Below, piece by piece: positions 1 through 6,072 of a stretch of DNA of 9,125 nt; the stretch's first letter is position 1, and each line of letters begins with the position of its first letter. Location of the stretch: NCBI GenBank assembly GCA_016342385.1, contig JAEINM010000143.1:1-9125 (forward strand), read 5' to 3'. The position numbers were made by a program, and so were the translations under genes. The notes under the pieces are model-generated. The model made no database searches and had not been told where the DNA came from. It saw only the letters and a list, made by a program, of their open reading frames with translations. Origin of the DNA: Spirochaetaceae bacterium. GTDB taxonomy: Bacteria; Spirochaetota; Spirochaetia; DSM-2461.

Positions 1-16
1 ATATAATTCTGAATCT

Positions 17-41
17 GTATATAGGAAAATTTCCTATATAC
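17..41. repeat. 25-bp perfect palindrome, possible operator
   Basis: Two 12-bp arms (GTATATAGGAAA and its exact reverse complement) flank a single central A. The centre reads GGAAAATTTCC. With a one-base centre the symmetry suits binding of a dimeric regulator to duplex DNA; as RNA it could fold with a larger loop, but neither side carries a run of U. Short GAAT (11-14) and ATTC (47-50) matches extend the symmetry outward with a break. It lies beyond the purA terminator, so it may belong to a gene to the left of the window. Function is unknown. Confidence 0.5.
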
Positions 42-93
42 TCTGTATTCTTTATAATTCCATCGGTGCTGAAGATTCAAATCAAGAGTCCTG

Positions 94-133
94 TTTTTTT
101 AACAGCTATGGCCGGGATTGAGAGTTAAAAAAA
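94..133. repeat. 10-bp inverted repeat next to the purA terminator
   Basis: TTTTTTTAAC at 94-103 is the exact reverse complement of GTTAAAAAAA at 124-133, with 20 bases between. The right arm shares its A run with the stem of the purA terminator (127-189), so the two hairpins cannot both form fully in one RNA. On the minus strand the arm at 124-133 supplies the U run that ends the terminator. It may be a second, weaker terminator element or simply chance symmetry of two homopolymer runs. Confidence 0.35.
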
Positions 134-189
134 GGGGCTGGGGGGCTTTAATAGAAGCCATGATTGGACATTTGCGACAGCCCCTTTTT
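127..189 (-). terminator. Rho-independent terminator of purA, possibly bidirectional
   Basis: GGGGCTG at 134-140 pairs with CAGCCCC at 178-184, and the stem is lengthened by five A-T pairs (129-133 with 185-189). Read on the minus strand, the stem begins 20-25 bases after the purA stop and is followed by seven U. Read on the plus strand it ends in five U, so it could stop transcription from both sides. The loop is unusually long (37 bases), but contains a nested hairpin, GGCTT 144-148 with AAGCC 155-159. Confidence 0.75.
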
Positions 190-208
190 ATATATTCATT
201 TCAGATGT

Positions 209-1432
209 TTAAGCCCAGGGATCAACTCGATTAAAAGTCTGGTTGCGATCGGGACCGACAGAGACAGTACCAATAGGTGTTTCTACAAACTTTTCTATAA
301 AGTTGATATATTCTTTTGCCTCTAGAGGAAGATCATCATAGGAGGAACAGGCTGAGAGATCCGTTTTCCAGCCTTTAAAGCTCTTAGTAACCGGTACAGC
401 TTTTGACATAAGATCTATTCTTGCGGGAAATATTCCTGTGACTTCCCCGTCTATTTCATAACCGATACAGACCTGAACCTCATCAAATGTATCATAAATA
501 TCGAGTTTTGTAAGAACCAGACTGTCTATTGAATTTGACCAGCAGGCGTATTTCAGAGCGACCAGATCAAGAGAACCGCATCTTCTGGGACGACCCGTAG
601 TAACACCGTACTCTTTTCCGATAGTCATAATCTGGTGCCCCAGATCTCCGTCCTTTTCCTCTTTGAATTCAGAAGGAAAAGGTCCGTTGCCGACCCGTGT
701 CGTATAAGCTTTGCATATACCATATATTTTATCCAGCTGCTTTGGACCTATACCAGCCCCGATAGCTGCCCCGGCACTGCACGAATATCCCGATGACACA
801 TATGGGTAAGAACCGCCATCAAGATCGAGCAGTACGCCCTGAGCGCCCTCAAAAAGCATATTTTTATCTTTATTCTCATAGAGGAATTGCGAAATATTAC
901 AAACCATTCCTCTCATTTTTTCTTTGTAGATATTTAGAAATTCCCGGTCTTCATCTTCCAGGAGAGCATACCTTTCCTCATCGTACATATCGCCAACACG
1001 AAATCCGTCTCTAGAGGATTTCAGTGAATATGTGACACCTATTCCCCGTCCCGTTGTACCGATGGGATTTTTTCGTTTTGAATCCATATCCAGATCCATC
1101 TGTCTGTATCTGGGAAGAACCAGATGAGCCCGGTCCGATACGAGGATTCTATTTTCCCATTCCAGCCCCTGTTCTTTGATCCCGTCCAACTCATTAAACA
1201 TAGCTTCGGGGTCAATAACCATTCCTGAACCTAAAACAGCAATTTTATCGGGATTGACGATACCGGAAGGAATCAGATGAAGTTTATAGACCTTATCTCC
1301 CACAACGATTGTGTGGCCGGCATTGGCGCCACCGGAGAACCTGACAACAATGGAAGAGTCTTCTGACATATAGTCTACAATTTTTCCTTTACCCTCATCG
1401 CCCCACTGGGCTCCGATTACAACAAGCTTCAT
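209..1432 (-). CDS. purA: Adenylosuccinate synthetase
   Basis: This enzyme joins IMP and aspartate using GTP, the first committed step from IMP to AMP, in the cytoplasm. The 407-residue product carries the family signatures in order: the P-loop GDEGKGK (residues 11-17) with the catalytic Asp12 just after QWG, His40 in GGANAGHT, GTTGRGIG (125-132), the VGNGPFPSE segment (247-255), TGRPRRCG (279-286) and GPDR near the end (393-396). Members are usually about 420-435 residues, so this one is slightly short but has both ends. Two positions look unusual from memory of the family: V instead of the common P after GTTGRGIG, and YVSSGYSCSAGA (211-222) where many bacteria have a TSSNTTAGG-type segment. 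The ATG is preceded by AAGG at 1439-1442 with six bases of spacing. It stands alone, with its own promoter and terminator. Confidence 0.97.
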   Translation of the reverse strand: MKLVVIGAQWGDEGKGKIVDYMSEDSSIVVRFSGGANAGHTIVVGDKVYKLHLIPSGIVNPDKIAVLGSGMVIDPEAMFNELDGIKEQGLEWENRILVSDRAHLVLPRYRQMDLDMDSKRKNPIGTTGRGIGVTYSLKSSRDGFRVGDMYDEERYALLEDEDREFLNIYKEKMRGMVCNISQFLYENKDKNMLFEGAQGVLLDLDGGSYPYVSSGYSCSAGAAIGAGIGPKQLDKIYGICKAYTTRVGNGPFPSEFKEEKDGDLGHQIMTIGKEYGVTTGRPRRCGSLDLVALKYACWSNSIDSLVLTKLDIYDTFDEVQVCIGYEIDGEVTGIFPARIDLMSKAVPVTKSFKGWKTDLSACSSYDDLPLEAKEYINFIEKFVETPIGTVSVGPDRNQTFNRVDPWA

Positions 1433-1456
1433 ATTCTACCTTCTCAGAAACAAAAA

Positions 1457-1479
1457 TACGGTTGCCAATGACAACCGTA
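1457..1479 (-). promoter_or_regulatory. 23-bp near-perfect palindrome at the purA start site
   Basis: TACGGTTG (1457-1464) and CAACCGTA (1472-1479) are exact inverted repeats. Symmetry continues into the centre with one mismatch, giving 10 of 11 matching pairs, or an 11-pair RNA stem if a G-U pair is allowed. On the minus strand the right arm is followed by five U. The predicted purA transcription start falls at its upstream edge. It could be a repressor operator, a 5' stabilising hairpin on the purA mRNA, or a terminator for minus-strand transcription coming from the nucleotidyltransferase gene at 1722-2294. Confidence 0.6.
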
Positions 1480-1483
1480 CCCC

Positions 1484-1512
1484 ATATTAGTAATTTCTGA
1501 TATTTTTTTCAA
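1484..1512 (-). promoter_or_regulatory. Sigma-70-type promoter of purA
   Basis: On the minus strand, TTGAAA (1507-1512) and TAATAT (1484-1489) are separated by exactly 17 bases. The expected start is about 1477-1480, giving a leader of roughly 46 nucleotides before the purA ATG. This leader contains the palindrome at 1457-1479 and the AAGG ribosome binding site. Both hexamers match the consensus at four positions or more. Confidence 0.65.
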
Positions 1513-1579
1513 TCTCAGTTAAGCAAAAAAAGTTATTCTGTCTACTAATGTGTTAGAATTATAATCAGGAGTATTGTTT

Positions 1580-1729
1580 ATGTGGCCCATGATAGAAAAA
1601 AGAAAGAAATCAAGGCGACTGAAATCTGAGAGAAAGAATCAAAATTCTGACAGAAGAAAGAATAACCGCAGAAAATTCTTCAACTGGATAGAGCTGTTTC
1701 TCGATGATGATAACCCCGATATCAGCTGA
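1580..1729 (+). CDS. Small basic-acidic protein of 49 residues, unknown function
   Basis: I do not recognise this protein. The reading frame runs from an ATG to TGA and gives 49 residues in two parts. Residues about 7-32 are dominated by Lys, Arg, Ser and Asn (for example KRKKSRR and DRRKNNRRK). The tail has a short aromatic and hydrophobic stretch, FFNWIELFL, followed by an acidic DDDNPD end. The best support is an AGGAG at 1567-1571 placed eight bases before the ATG, the best ribosome binding site among the complete genes here. No convincing promoter is visible: TAGAAT at 1554-1559 is possible but would leave a very short leader. The basic part suggests contact with nucleic acid or another polyanion; that is inference only. 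Its stop overlaps the convergent nucleotidyltransferase gene by 8 bp. A non-coding alternative cannot be excluded. Confidence 0.6.
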   Translation: MWPMIEKRKKSRRLKSERKNQNSDRRKNNRRKFFNWIELFLDDDNPDIS

Positions 1730-2294
1730 ATTCTTCCTTGGTCATTTTTTCATAATCTCTCACAGTATCGATATCCAGTAAGATTCCTTCAGATTGTATC
1801 TGGATTTCCGATATACGAAAGGGTTTCAATATTTCTTTCATTTTGAGCCTATCATCTGCTTTCTTTATCCCTTCAATAAGAGAACTATTTATAAGGACGG
1901 GATGGCCTCTTTTTCCATGAAATACAGGAAATAGCACATCATCAAATTCTTCTCCGCTCATAAGGCCATAGACTTCCGGAGGAATAAAAGGCATATCCCC
2001 GAGAGTAATAAAAAAACGATCTGTTTGAATATATGGTAAAGCTGCCTTAATGGAAGAGAGCATACCTTTCCTGTATTCGGGGTTTTCAATAATTTGGACA
2101 TTTTCGATCTGACCGATATGACTCTTTAGATCATCAATCCTGAATCCCCCTGAAATAACAATCTGTCCACAGTTCTCCATGGCATTTTCCAAAGACTGTT
2201 TTACTATGCTTTTGCCTTTAAAATCTAGAAGGAGTTTCCATTGTTTCATACGTGAAGAAAATCCTGCTGCAAGGATTATACAATCATATTTCAT
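1722..2294 (-). CDS. MobA/MocA-like nucleotidyltransferase
   Basis: The 190-residue product is a single-domain sugar-nucleotide or cofactor nucleotidyltransferase of the NTP_transf_3 type, with a Rossmann-like fold. The N-terminal nucleotide-binding signature LAAGFSSRM (8-16) is followed by Lys20 and LLL. NPEYRKGMLSSI (71-82) resembles the NPxxxxGMxSS segment of molybdenum cofactor cytidylyltransferases (MocA). GDMPF (99-103) holds the metal-binding Asp100, and GHPV (130-133) and DIDT (174-177) close the domain. The usual Gly after SSRM is Lys17 here. MocA acts with xanthine dehydrogenase-type enzymes, but no molybdoenzyme or cofactor gene is nearby, so the substrate is unknown. The ATG fits the family N-terminus, yet no Shine-Dalgarno sequence precedes it; TATAAT lies directly against the ATG and TACATT six bases further up, so a very short or absent leader is likely. 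It is divergent from the DHH gene. Confidence 0.85.
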   Translation of the reverse strand: MKYDCIILAAGFSSRMKQWKLLLDFKGKSIVKQSLENAMENCGQIVISGGFRIDDLKSHIGQIENVQIIENPEYRKGMLSSIKAALPYIQTDRFFITLGDMPFIPPEVYGLMSGEEFDDVLFPVFHGKRGHPVLINSSLIEGIKKADDRLKMKEILKPFRISEIQIQSEGILLDIDTVRDYEKMTKEEFS

Positions 2295-2310
2295 ATTATA
2301 AATGTATTAT

Positions 2311-2339
2311 TTGAATATGAATTAAACTAGACCTATAAT
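2311..2339 (+). promoter_or_regulatory. Promoter of the DHH gene, predicting a leaderless mRNA
   Basis: TTGAAT (2311-2316) and TATAAT (2334-2339) are separated by 17 bases, close to a consensus sigma-70 promoter. Only six bases separate the -10 box from the ATG at 2346, so transcription should start at or within a base or two of the start codon. No Shine-Dalgarno sequence occurs in the gap, which agrees with this reading. The promoter sits in the 51-bp divergent spacer shared with the nucleotidyltransferase gene. Confidence 0.7.
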
Positions 2340-2345
2340 CTTACT

Positions 2346-3323
2346 ATGGCTAAATTAGAAGATATTATAAAGTATCTTGAAGATAACAATAAATATATTA
2401 TTACTTGCCACGAATCTCCCGATGGAGATGCCCTGGCTGCAGAATATTCTCTGGGAAAAGGATTACTATCGAGAAATAAGGATATTCTAATAATAAATAG
2501 TGACTCAACCCCGGAAAAATTTAAATTTGTCGATCCCGATAATATGATCGCTCAATATAAATCCCATGACGATTTACCTCCTGATTTAGAGAACTGGACT
2601 CTAATTATCGTAGACACGGAAAAATCAAATATCGGTTTACTCAAAGATATTCTGCTCCATAGAGTTAAAGCAATCATGATTATCGATCACCATAATTATG
2701 AAGAATCGGAAAACCCACTGATATTTCTGAATTCCGATGCCGGATCATCCTGTGAAATCATCTATGAAATTTTGACAAAAATGAAAATTAATATCGCCCT
2801 GGATATTGCCATTGCTATCTATACAGGCATTATCTACGACACAGGTTCCTTTGCCTATCCCAAAACAAATGCCTTTGCCTTTCATATTGCCGAGCACCTT
2901 GTGAAAATTGGAGTGATTCCCAATTGGGTATATTCCAAATTATATGAAAGCAAATCTATTGAATCGATTATACTGCAGACTCTTGTGCATCAGAATATGA
3001 AACTCTACTTCAACCAACAGGTCTCGGTGCAGTATATGAGTAAAAAAACGCTACTCGATTCCGGTGCAAAATATGATGAAGCCCAGGAAATTGTCAATTT
3101 TCCCCTGCAGAGTGAAATAGTCAGAGTCTCCATCTTCTTCAAAGAAGATTCAGAAGGCCTTCTAAGGTGCTCTATTAGGTCGAAAGGGGAACTAAATTGC
3201 GTAACAGTAGCGAGAATATTTAATGGCGGAGGTCATAAGACAGCTGCCGGTTTTAAATGTTATGAACCTTTTGAAGATATTCAAAAAAGAGTGCTTGATA
3301 TCATAGGGGAATATTTTACATAA
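2346..3323 (+). CDS. nrnA: DHH/DHHA1 phosphoesterase, NrnA-like (nanoRNase / pAp phosphatase)
   Basis: NrnA-type enzymes degrade short oligoribonucleotides or linear dinucleotides, and many also dephosphorylate 3'-phosphoadenosine 5'-phosphate, using manganese in the cytoplasm. The 325-residue length is typical. The DHH domain shows all metal-ligand motifs: HESPDGDA (His22, Asp26, Asp28), VDT with Asp90, the signature Asp114-His115-His116, and YDTG with Asp165. The C-terminal DHHA1 domain has RSKG (278-281) and GGGHKTAAGF (294-303), which binds the substrate end. After PDGDA the common GS is AA here. The start is fixed by family alignment, since the first catalytic His is at residue 22 and no other Met lies before it. 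There is no ribosome binding site; see the promoter at 2311-2339. The lipoprotein gene follows after 8 bp. A c-di-AMP-linked pApA hydrolase role is also possible for this family; the sequence alone does not decide. Confidence 0.9.
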   Translation: MAKLEDIIKYLEDNNKYIITCHESPDGDALAAEYSLGKGLLSRNKDILIINSDSTPEKFKFVDPDNMIAQYKSHDDLPPDLENWTLIIVDTEKSNIGLLKDILLHRVKAIMIIDHHNYEESENPLIFLNSDAGSSCEIIYEILTKMKINIALDIAIAIYTGIIYDTGSFAYPKTNAFAFHIAEHLVKIGVIPNWVYSKLYESKSIESIILQTLVHQNMKLYFNQQVSVQYMSKKTLLDSGAKYDEAQEIVNFPLQSEIVRVSIFFKEDSEGLLRCSIRSKGELNCVTVARIFNGGGHKTAAGFKCYEPFEDIQKRVLDIIGEYFT

Positions 3324-3331
3324 TACCACTT

Positions 3332-4861
3332 ATGATAAAATTAATATTTAAATCTTTTCTTATTCTCCTTTCCCTATTAGCGATTTCCTGTAGGATCAAA
3401 ATCGATGTAGAGGAAAAAATCATACCGCAGACTATTGTCCCCGGTGCAGAAAGAGAACTGCCGATAACTAATACAGATAGCACAATTGAGACAGTCGTTT
3501 TTCAAAAATATGATGCCCAGATCTTAATAGACAGGGATTATACCATATTTGAAATTCAGAATATTAATATCGATGGAGATGAAGAAGAAGAACAGATAAT
3601 TCTGGCAGGTCCTCTCAATGATGATAGGAAAATTTTTAAAATATTTGTAGCTGATTACGATCCTCAGAAAGATGAGTATATTGAAATCTACAGAGATGGT
3701 ATATCTGAAAATAATCTGAAGATTGCCTCTATAGTGAGCGAAGATATAACCGGAGACCACTTTAATGAAGTGATCATCACCGGAATTGATACTAAAGGCC
3801 TTCAGGTATATGAAATTTTTAAAGTTATCACAATTGATGATACAGGTGATACCGCTTTTGTAAAGGTCTTCTCCCAGGCAGCAGATGGCGATTTTGAGCT
3901 GCATAAACCCGATCGGGGAAATGATTATAAGATCGATAATCTAAAGGGAGAAAGTTATATTCTTGAATTACAGAAAAAGAATCCCGAAGATGAGAAAAGC
4001 TTAATTATCGAAAAGTACAAATGGAATGAAACGACTCATTTTTTTGATCTCAGTAATTCTGAAAAAGTTAAAATATCCTTAGTATCCAATGAAAATCTTT
4101 TAAATTTCTACAGAGGAACAAGTGAAGATTTCCTTCAGTTTCTTTCAGGACCATGGTATAAAGTTAAGGATCTCGATGGTATACCCACGCATAATATGAA
4201 TGAAATATTTCAAATACTGCCGGAAGCACAGACATTGACATTCTTTTCAAATGACATACAGGAGAGTTTTACCTGGGCCGATGATAAAAAACCGATAAAA
4301 TACAGGAATGCCCTTTCTTTTTACGATGTTAGAAATAATTTCTTAAAGAGTATGTATTTTTCTATAAGTATATATATAGAATCCTTTGATTCTATTCAGG
4401 TCAAAATCAGAGGAAATGAAAGATGGGGTGGGACCTATACTCAGCTTACGGAAAATCTTCAGTATGTACTGACTGACAGATCCAGAGAGAACTCACTTAT
4501 TTCCGATCTGAACATTAAAGGCCTTTTTAAAACGAACCTCAATACAGAAATAATCTTTGATAATCCCGAATACATTCTCAAGGAAAACGGAATAGAAACA
4601 AAAGGAATCTATACGATATTTGACCTTTATGATGATACAATTCTTGAGATGAAAGAGTTAAATGCCAATGGCCTGACGAAAGAAGTAAAATTATATAAAA
4701 TGAACTACAGTGAGACTTCTGATGATTTTAGAATAATCAGAACTATAACACTCCAGAAAGGGAAATTAAAGGTGGATGGCCTGATGCGGGAGAGTAATTC
4801 AGAGCTGCATTTTGAACAAATTGAAAAAATTAATCAGGATGTTTCGGATCCTCAATCTTAA
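3332..4861 (+). CDS. Large lipoprotein, FG-GAP-like N-terminus, possibly pallilysin-related
   Basis: The 509-residue product starts with a lipoprotein signal: Lys3 and Lys7, a hydrophobic core, and lipobox LAISC with the acceptor Cys20. It is therefore probably anchored in the inner or outer membrane, possibly surface exposed. Residues 77-91 (NINIDGDEEEEQIIL) and 137-151 (EDITGDHFNEVIITG) look like two FG-GAP/VCBS-type blades with acidic calcium-binding loops. A middle segment (about 268-371) contains SGPWYK, ESFTW and RWGGTY, and a beta-rich C-terminal segment (about 395-498) contains GIYTIFDLYDD. This pattern recalls treponemal pallilysin (Tp0751)-related adhesins, which have a lipocalin-like fold; this is recall, not a search result. 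No HExxH metalloprotease motif is present. The gene lies 8 bp after the DHH gene with no clear Shine-Dalgarno sequence (AGGGGA ends 21 bases upstream), so it is likely translated by coupling. Its last 32 bp overlap the convergent SPOR gene. Confidence 0.85.
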   Translation: MIKLIFKSFLILLSLLAISCRIKIDVEEKIIPQTIVPGAERELPITNTDSTIETVVFQKYDAQILIDRDYTIFEIQNINIDGDEEEEQIILAGPLNDDRKIFKIFVADYDPQKDEYIEIYRDGISENNLKIASIVSEDITGDHFNEVIITGIDTKGLQVYEIFKVITIDDTGDTAFVKVFSQAADGDFELHKPDRGNDYKIDNLKGESYILELQKKNPEDEKSLIIEKYKWNETTHFFDLSNSEKVKISLVSNENLLNFYRGTSEDFLQFLSGPWYKVKDLDGIPTHNMNEIFQILPEAQTLTFFSNDIQESFTWADDKKPIKYRNALSFYDVRNNFLKSMYFSISIYIESFDSIQVKIRGNERWGGTYTQLTENLQYVLTDRSRENSLISDLNIKGLFKTNLNTEIIFDNPEYILKENGIETKGIYTIFDLYDDTILEMKELNANGLTKEVKLYKMNYSETSDDFRIIRTITLQKGKLKVDGLMRESNSELHFEQIEKINQDVSDPQS

Positions 4862-5819
4862 ATCCCTCAATCCCTTTTGCTCTCAAATTGGATAAGAGTT
4901 GATCGGAGGGAAGATTTCCTGTTACAATTATTTTTGTAAGACCTTTTTCTGTTATATAAAAGAAATCAAAATTCAATAACCTGAGTTGATCGGAAAGGCT
5001 CTTTATATTTTCAGCACTAGAAAAAGAGCCCACTTGAATATAAGACTGGAACCGAGAACTCTGAGAGGGAAGAAAGAAATGGGACAAACGGGGAAGAGCC
5101 CCGACTTTGCCCTCCATGAGAGAGAGTTCAATAGAATCGGGAAAATTCGTTTTCATAAAATCTAGAACCTGAGAGGCAGCGTTCAGATTATTCCGGAGCA
5201 GATGTATTTCCCAGAGGGCCAGTTGAATCTCGGGGAAAAAAGCGCTGTATCGGCTCTCCTGTAAAAGAGTCTCAGCCCGATTCAGGTTTCCCTCATATTT
5301 GTAAAGTTCCGCTTTTAATAGAAGAGCATCCACATGAATCTGAGTTCCCTCACTACCTAAAAGAATATCGTTTAAATCAGACATTAAAGGGAGTTCACCC
5401 AGTTGATAATTCAATAAGAGATATTTCAGGTAGATCTTATAGTTCCTGTTTCCACCTGAATTAACAGAGGCTTTCTCATAATAATCTGCGGCCTTTTCAT
5501 ACTGAAAAACAAGTTCATAGGTCTGAGCTATTTTTAAATAAACATCCTGCTTATTTTCATTATCTGCAAAATTTTCGTATTTCATTAATAGTCGGAGTGT
5601 ATCGTCCACTGAAGAAATAAGTGACGAGCAGTGAATGAGTATTTCTGAGAACCTGGAGTCTTTTGAATTGGAAGCCAGCCATTCATCATAGATTTGAACA
5701 GCCTGTTCAATTTTTCCCTCTTTTTCAAGAAGAGAAGCTTCATAGAGATTCTGGGCCAGAATCAATTGCCCGGAAAATAGAAATAATATTATCAGACTAA
5801 ACTGTCGGAGTGCTGTCAA
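4830..5819 (-). CDS. Secreted TPR-like protein with C-terminal SPOR domain
   Basis: The 329-residue protein begins with a signal peptide (hydrophobic residues 8-22, likely cleavage near LILA/QN). Helical repeat-like segments follow, including about 25-50, 92-118, 163-190 and 198-225, with TPR-type spacing such as YEKAADYYEKA (107-117) and GNLNRAETLL (177-186). Residues about 258-322 are a SPOR domain, opening with SYIQVGSFSSAENIKSL. SPOR domains bind denuded glycan strands of peptidoglycan at division sites, so the protein probably acts in the periplasm on or near the wall; the TPR part would recruit a partner. The start codon is TTG at 5819: AAGGA lies five bases upstream, and this start includes the whole signal peptide. 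It overlaps the LapA-like gene by 23 bp, which suggests translational coupling. The C-terminal end overlaps the lipoprotein gene tail-to-tail, and no terminator is visible. Confidence 0.88.
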   Translation of the reverse strand: MTALRQFSLIILFLFSGQLILAQNLYEASLLEKEGKIEQAVQIYDEWLASNSKDSRFSEILIHCSSLISSVDDTLRLLMKYENFADNENKQDVYLKIAQTYELVFQYEKAADYYEKASVNSGGNRNYKIYLKYLLLNYQLGELPLMSDLNDILLGSEGTQIHVDALLLKAELYKYEGNLNRAETLLQESRYSAFFPEIQLALWEIHLLRNNLNAASQVLDFMKTNFPDSIELSLMEGKVGALPRLSHFFLPSQSSRFQSYIQVGSFSSAENIKSLSDQLRLLNFDFFYITEKGLTKIIVTGNLPSDQLLSNLRAKGIEGFKIEDPKHPD

Positions 5820-6072
5820 TTGTTTCCTTTTTTACTTTATCCCTGTTTTTCTTCTTCTTGTATCTGGTAATAGTTCTATTAACTGCAAAGGGAATAACAG
5901 AAAGAGCACCGAGAACATAAGCACCAAATAGACTGACAAAAATGGGGACATCTTTAAAACTGGCCTTTTCACCAAACCAGAAACTGATATCAGAACTATG
6001 ACCGGAGTTGAGACCTATAAATAAAATTACAGATGCCAGTATTATTAAAAACCTTATCATTCTCCAGGGCAT
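5797..6072 (-). CDS. LapA/DUF1049-type inner-membrane protein
   Basis: The 91-residue product has two predicted membrane helices (about 5-21 and 43-63) joined by a short loop with FIGLNSGHSSDISFWFG, and a strongly basic tail (RYKKKKNRDKVKK, 70-82). The N...V/I-S-F-x-F-G loop and the second helix containing VLGALS match the LapA domain. In Escherichia coli LapA takes part, with LapB, in controlling lipopolysaccharide synthesis; many DUF1049 proteins in other phyla have no known role, so I give no symbol. Two starts are possible. The ATG at 6072 has AGGAGG ending four bases upstream; the ATG at 6060 forms an ATGA overlap with the miaB stop and has GGAG one base upstream. The first has the better ribosome binding site. 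It overlaps miaB by 16 bp and the SPOR gene by 23 bp. Confidence 0.82.
   Translation of the reverse strand: MPWRMIRFLIILASVILFIGLNSGHSSDISFWFGEKASFKDVPIFVSLFGAYVLGALSVIPFAVNRTITRYKKKKNRDKVKKETIDSTPTV

Noticed and set aside
74..90. GATTCAAATC resembling a tRNA T-loop
   Set aside because: The flanking bases do not form a T stem, and no acceptor, D or anticodon arms are present.
793..1014. Plus-strand open frame of 73 codons inside purA
   Set aside because: It lies wholly antisense to a well-conserved gene, has no ribosome binding site of note and resembles no protein family.
1560..1565. TATAAT as the -10 box of the small gene
   Set aside because: Transcription from it would start after the AGGAG at 1567-1571, removing the ribosome binding site, and no -35 box is placed suitably.
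3524..3904. Minus-strand open frame of 126 codons inside the lipoprotein gene
   Set aside because: The lipoprotein frame has a signal peptide, lipobox and coherent repeats; the antisense product is Ile/Phe/Tyr-rich low-complexity sequence typical of a shadow of an AT-rich gene.
4366..4380. Short AT repeat TATATATATA as a possible origin or repeat element
   Set aside because: It lies inside the lipoprotein coding frame and is explained by Ile and Tyr codons; no DnaA boxes or iterons accompany it.
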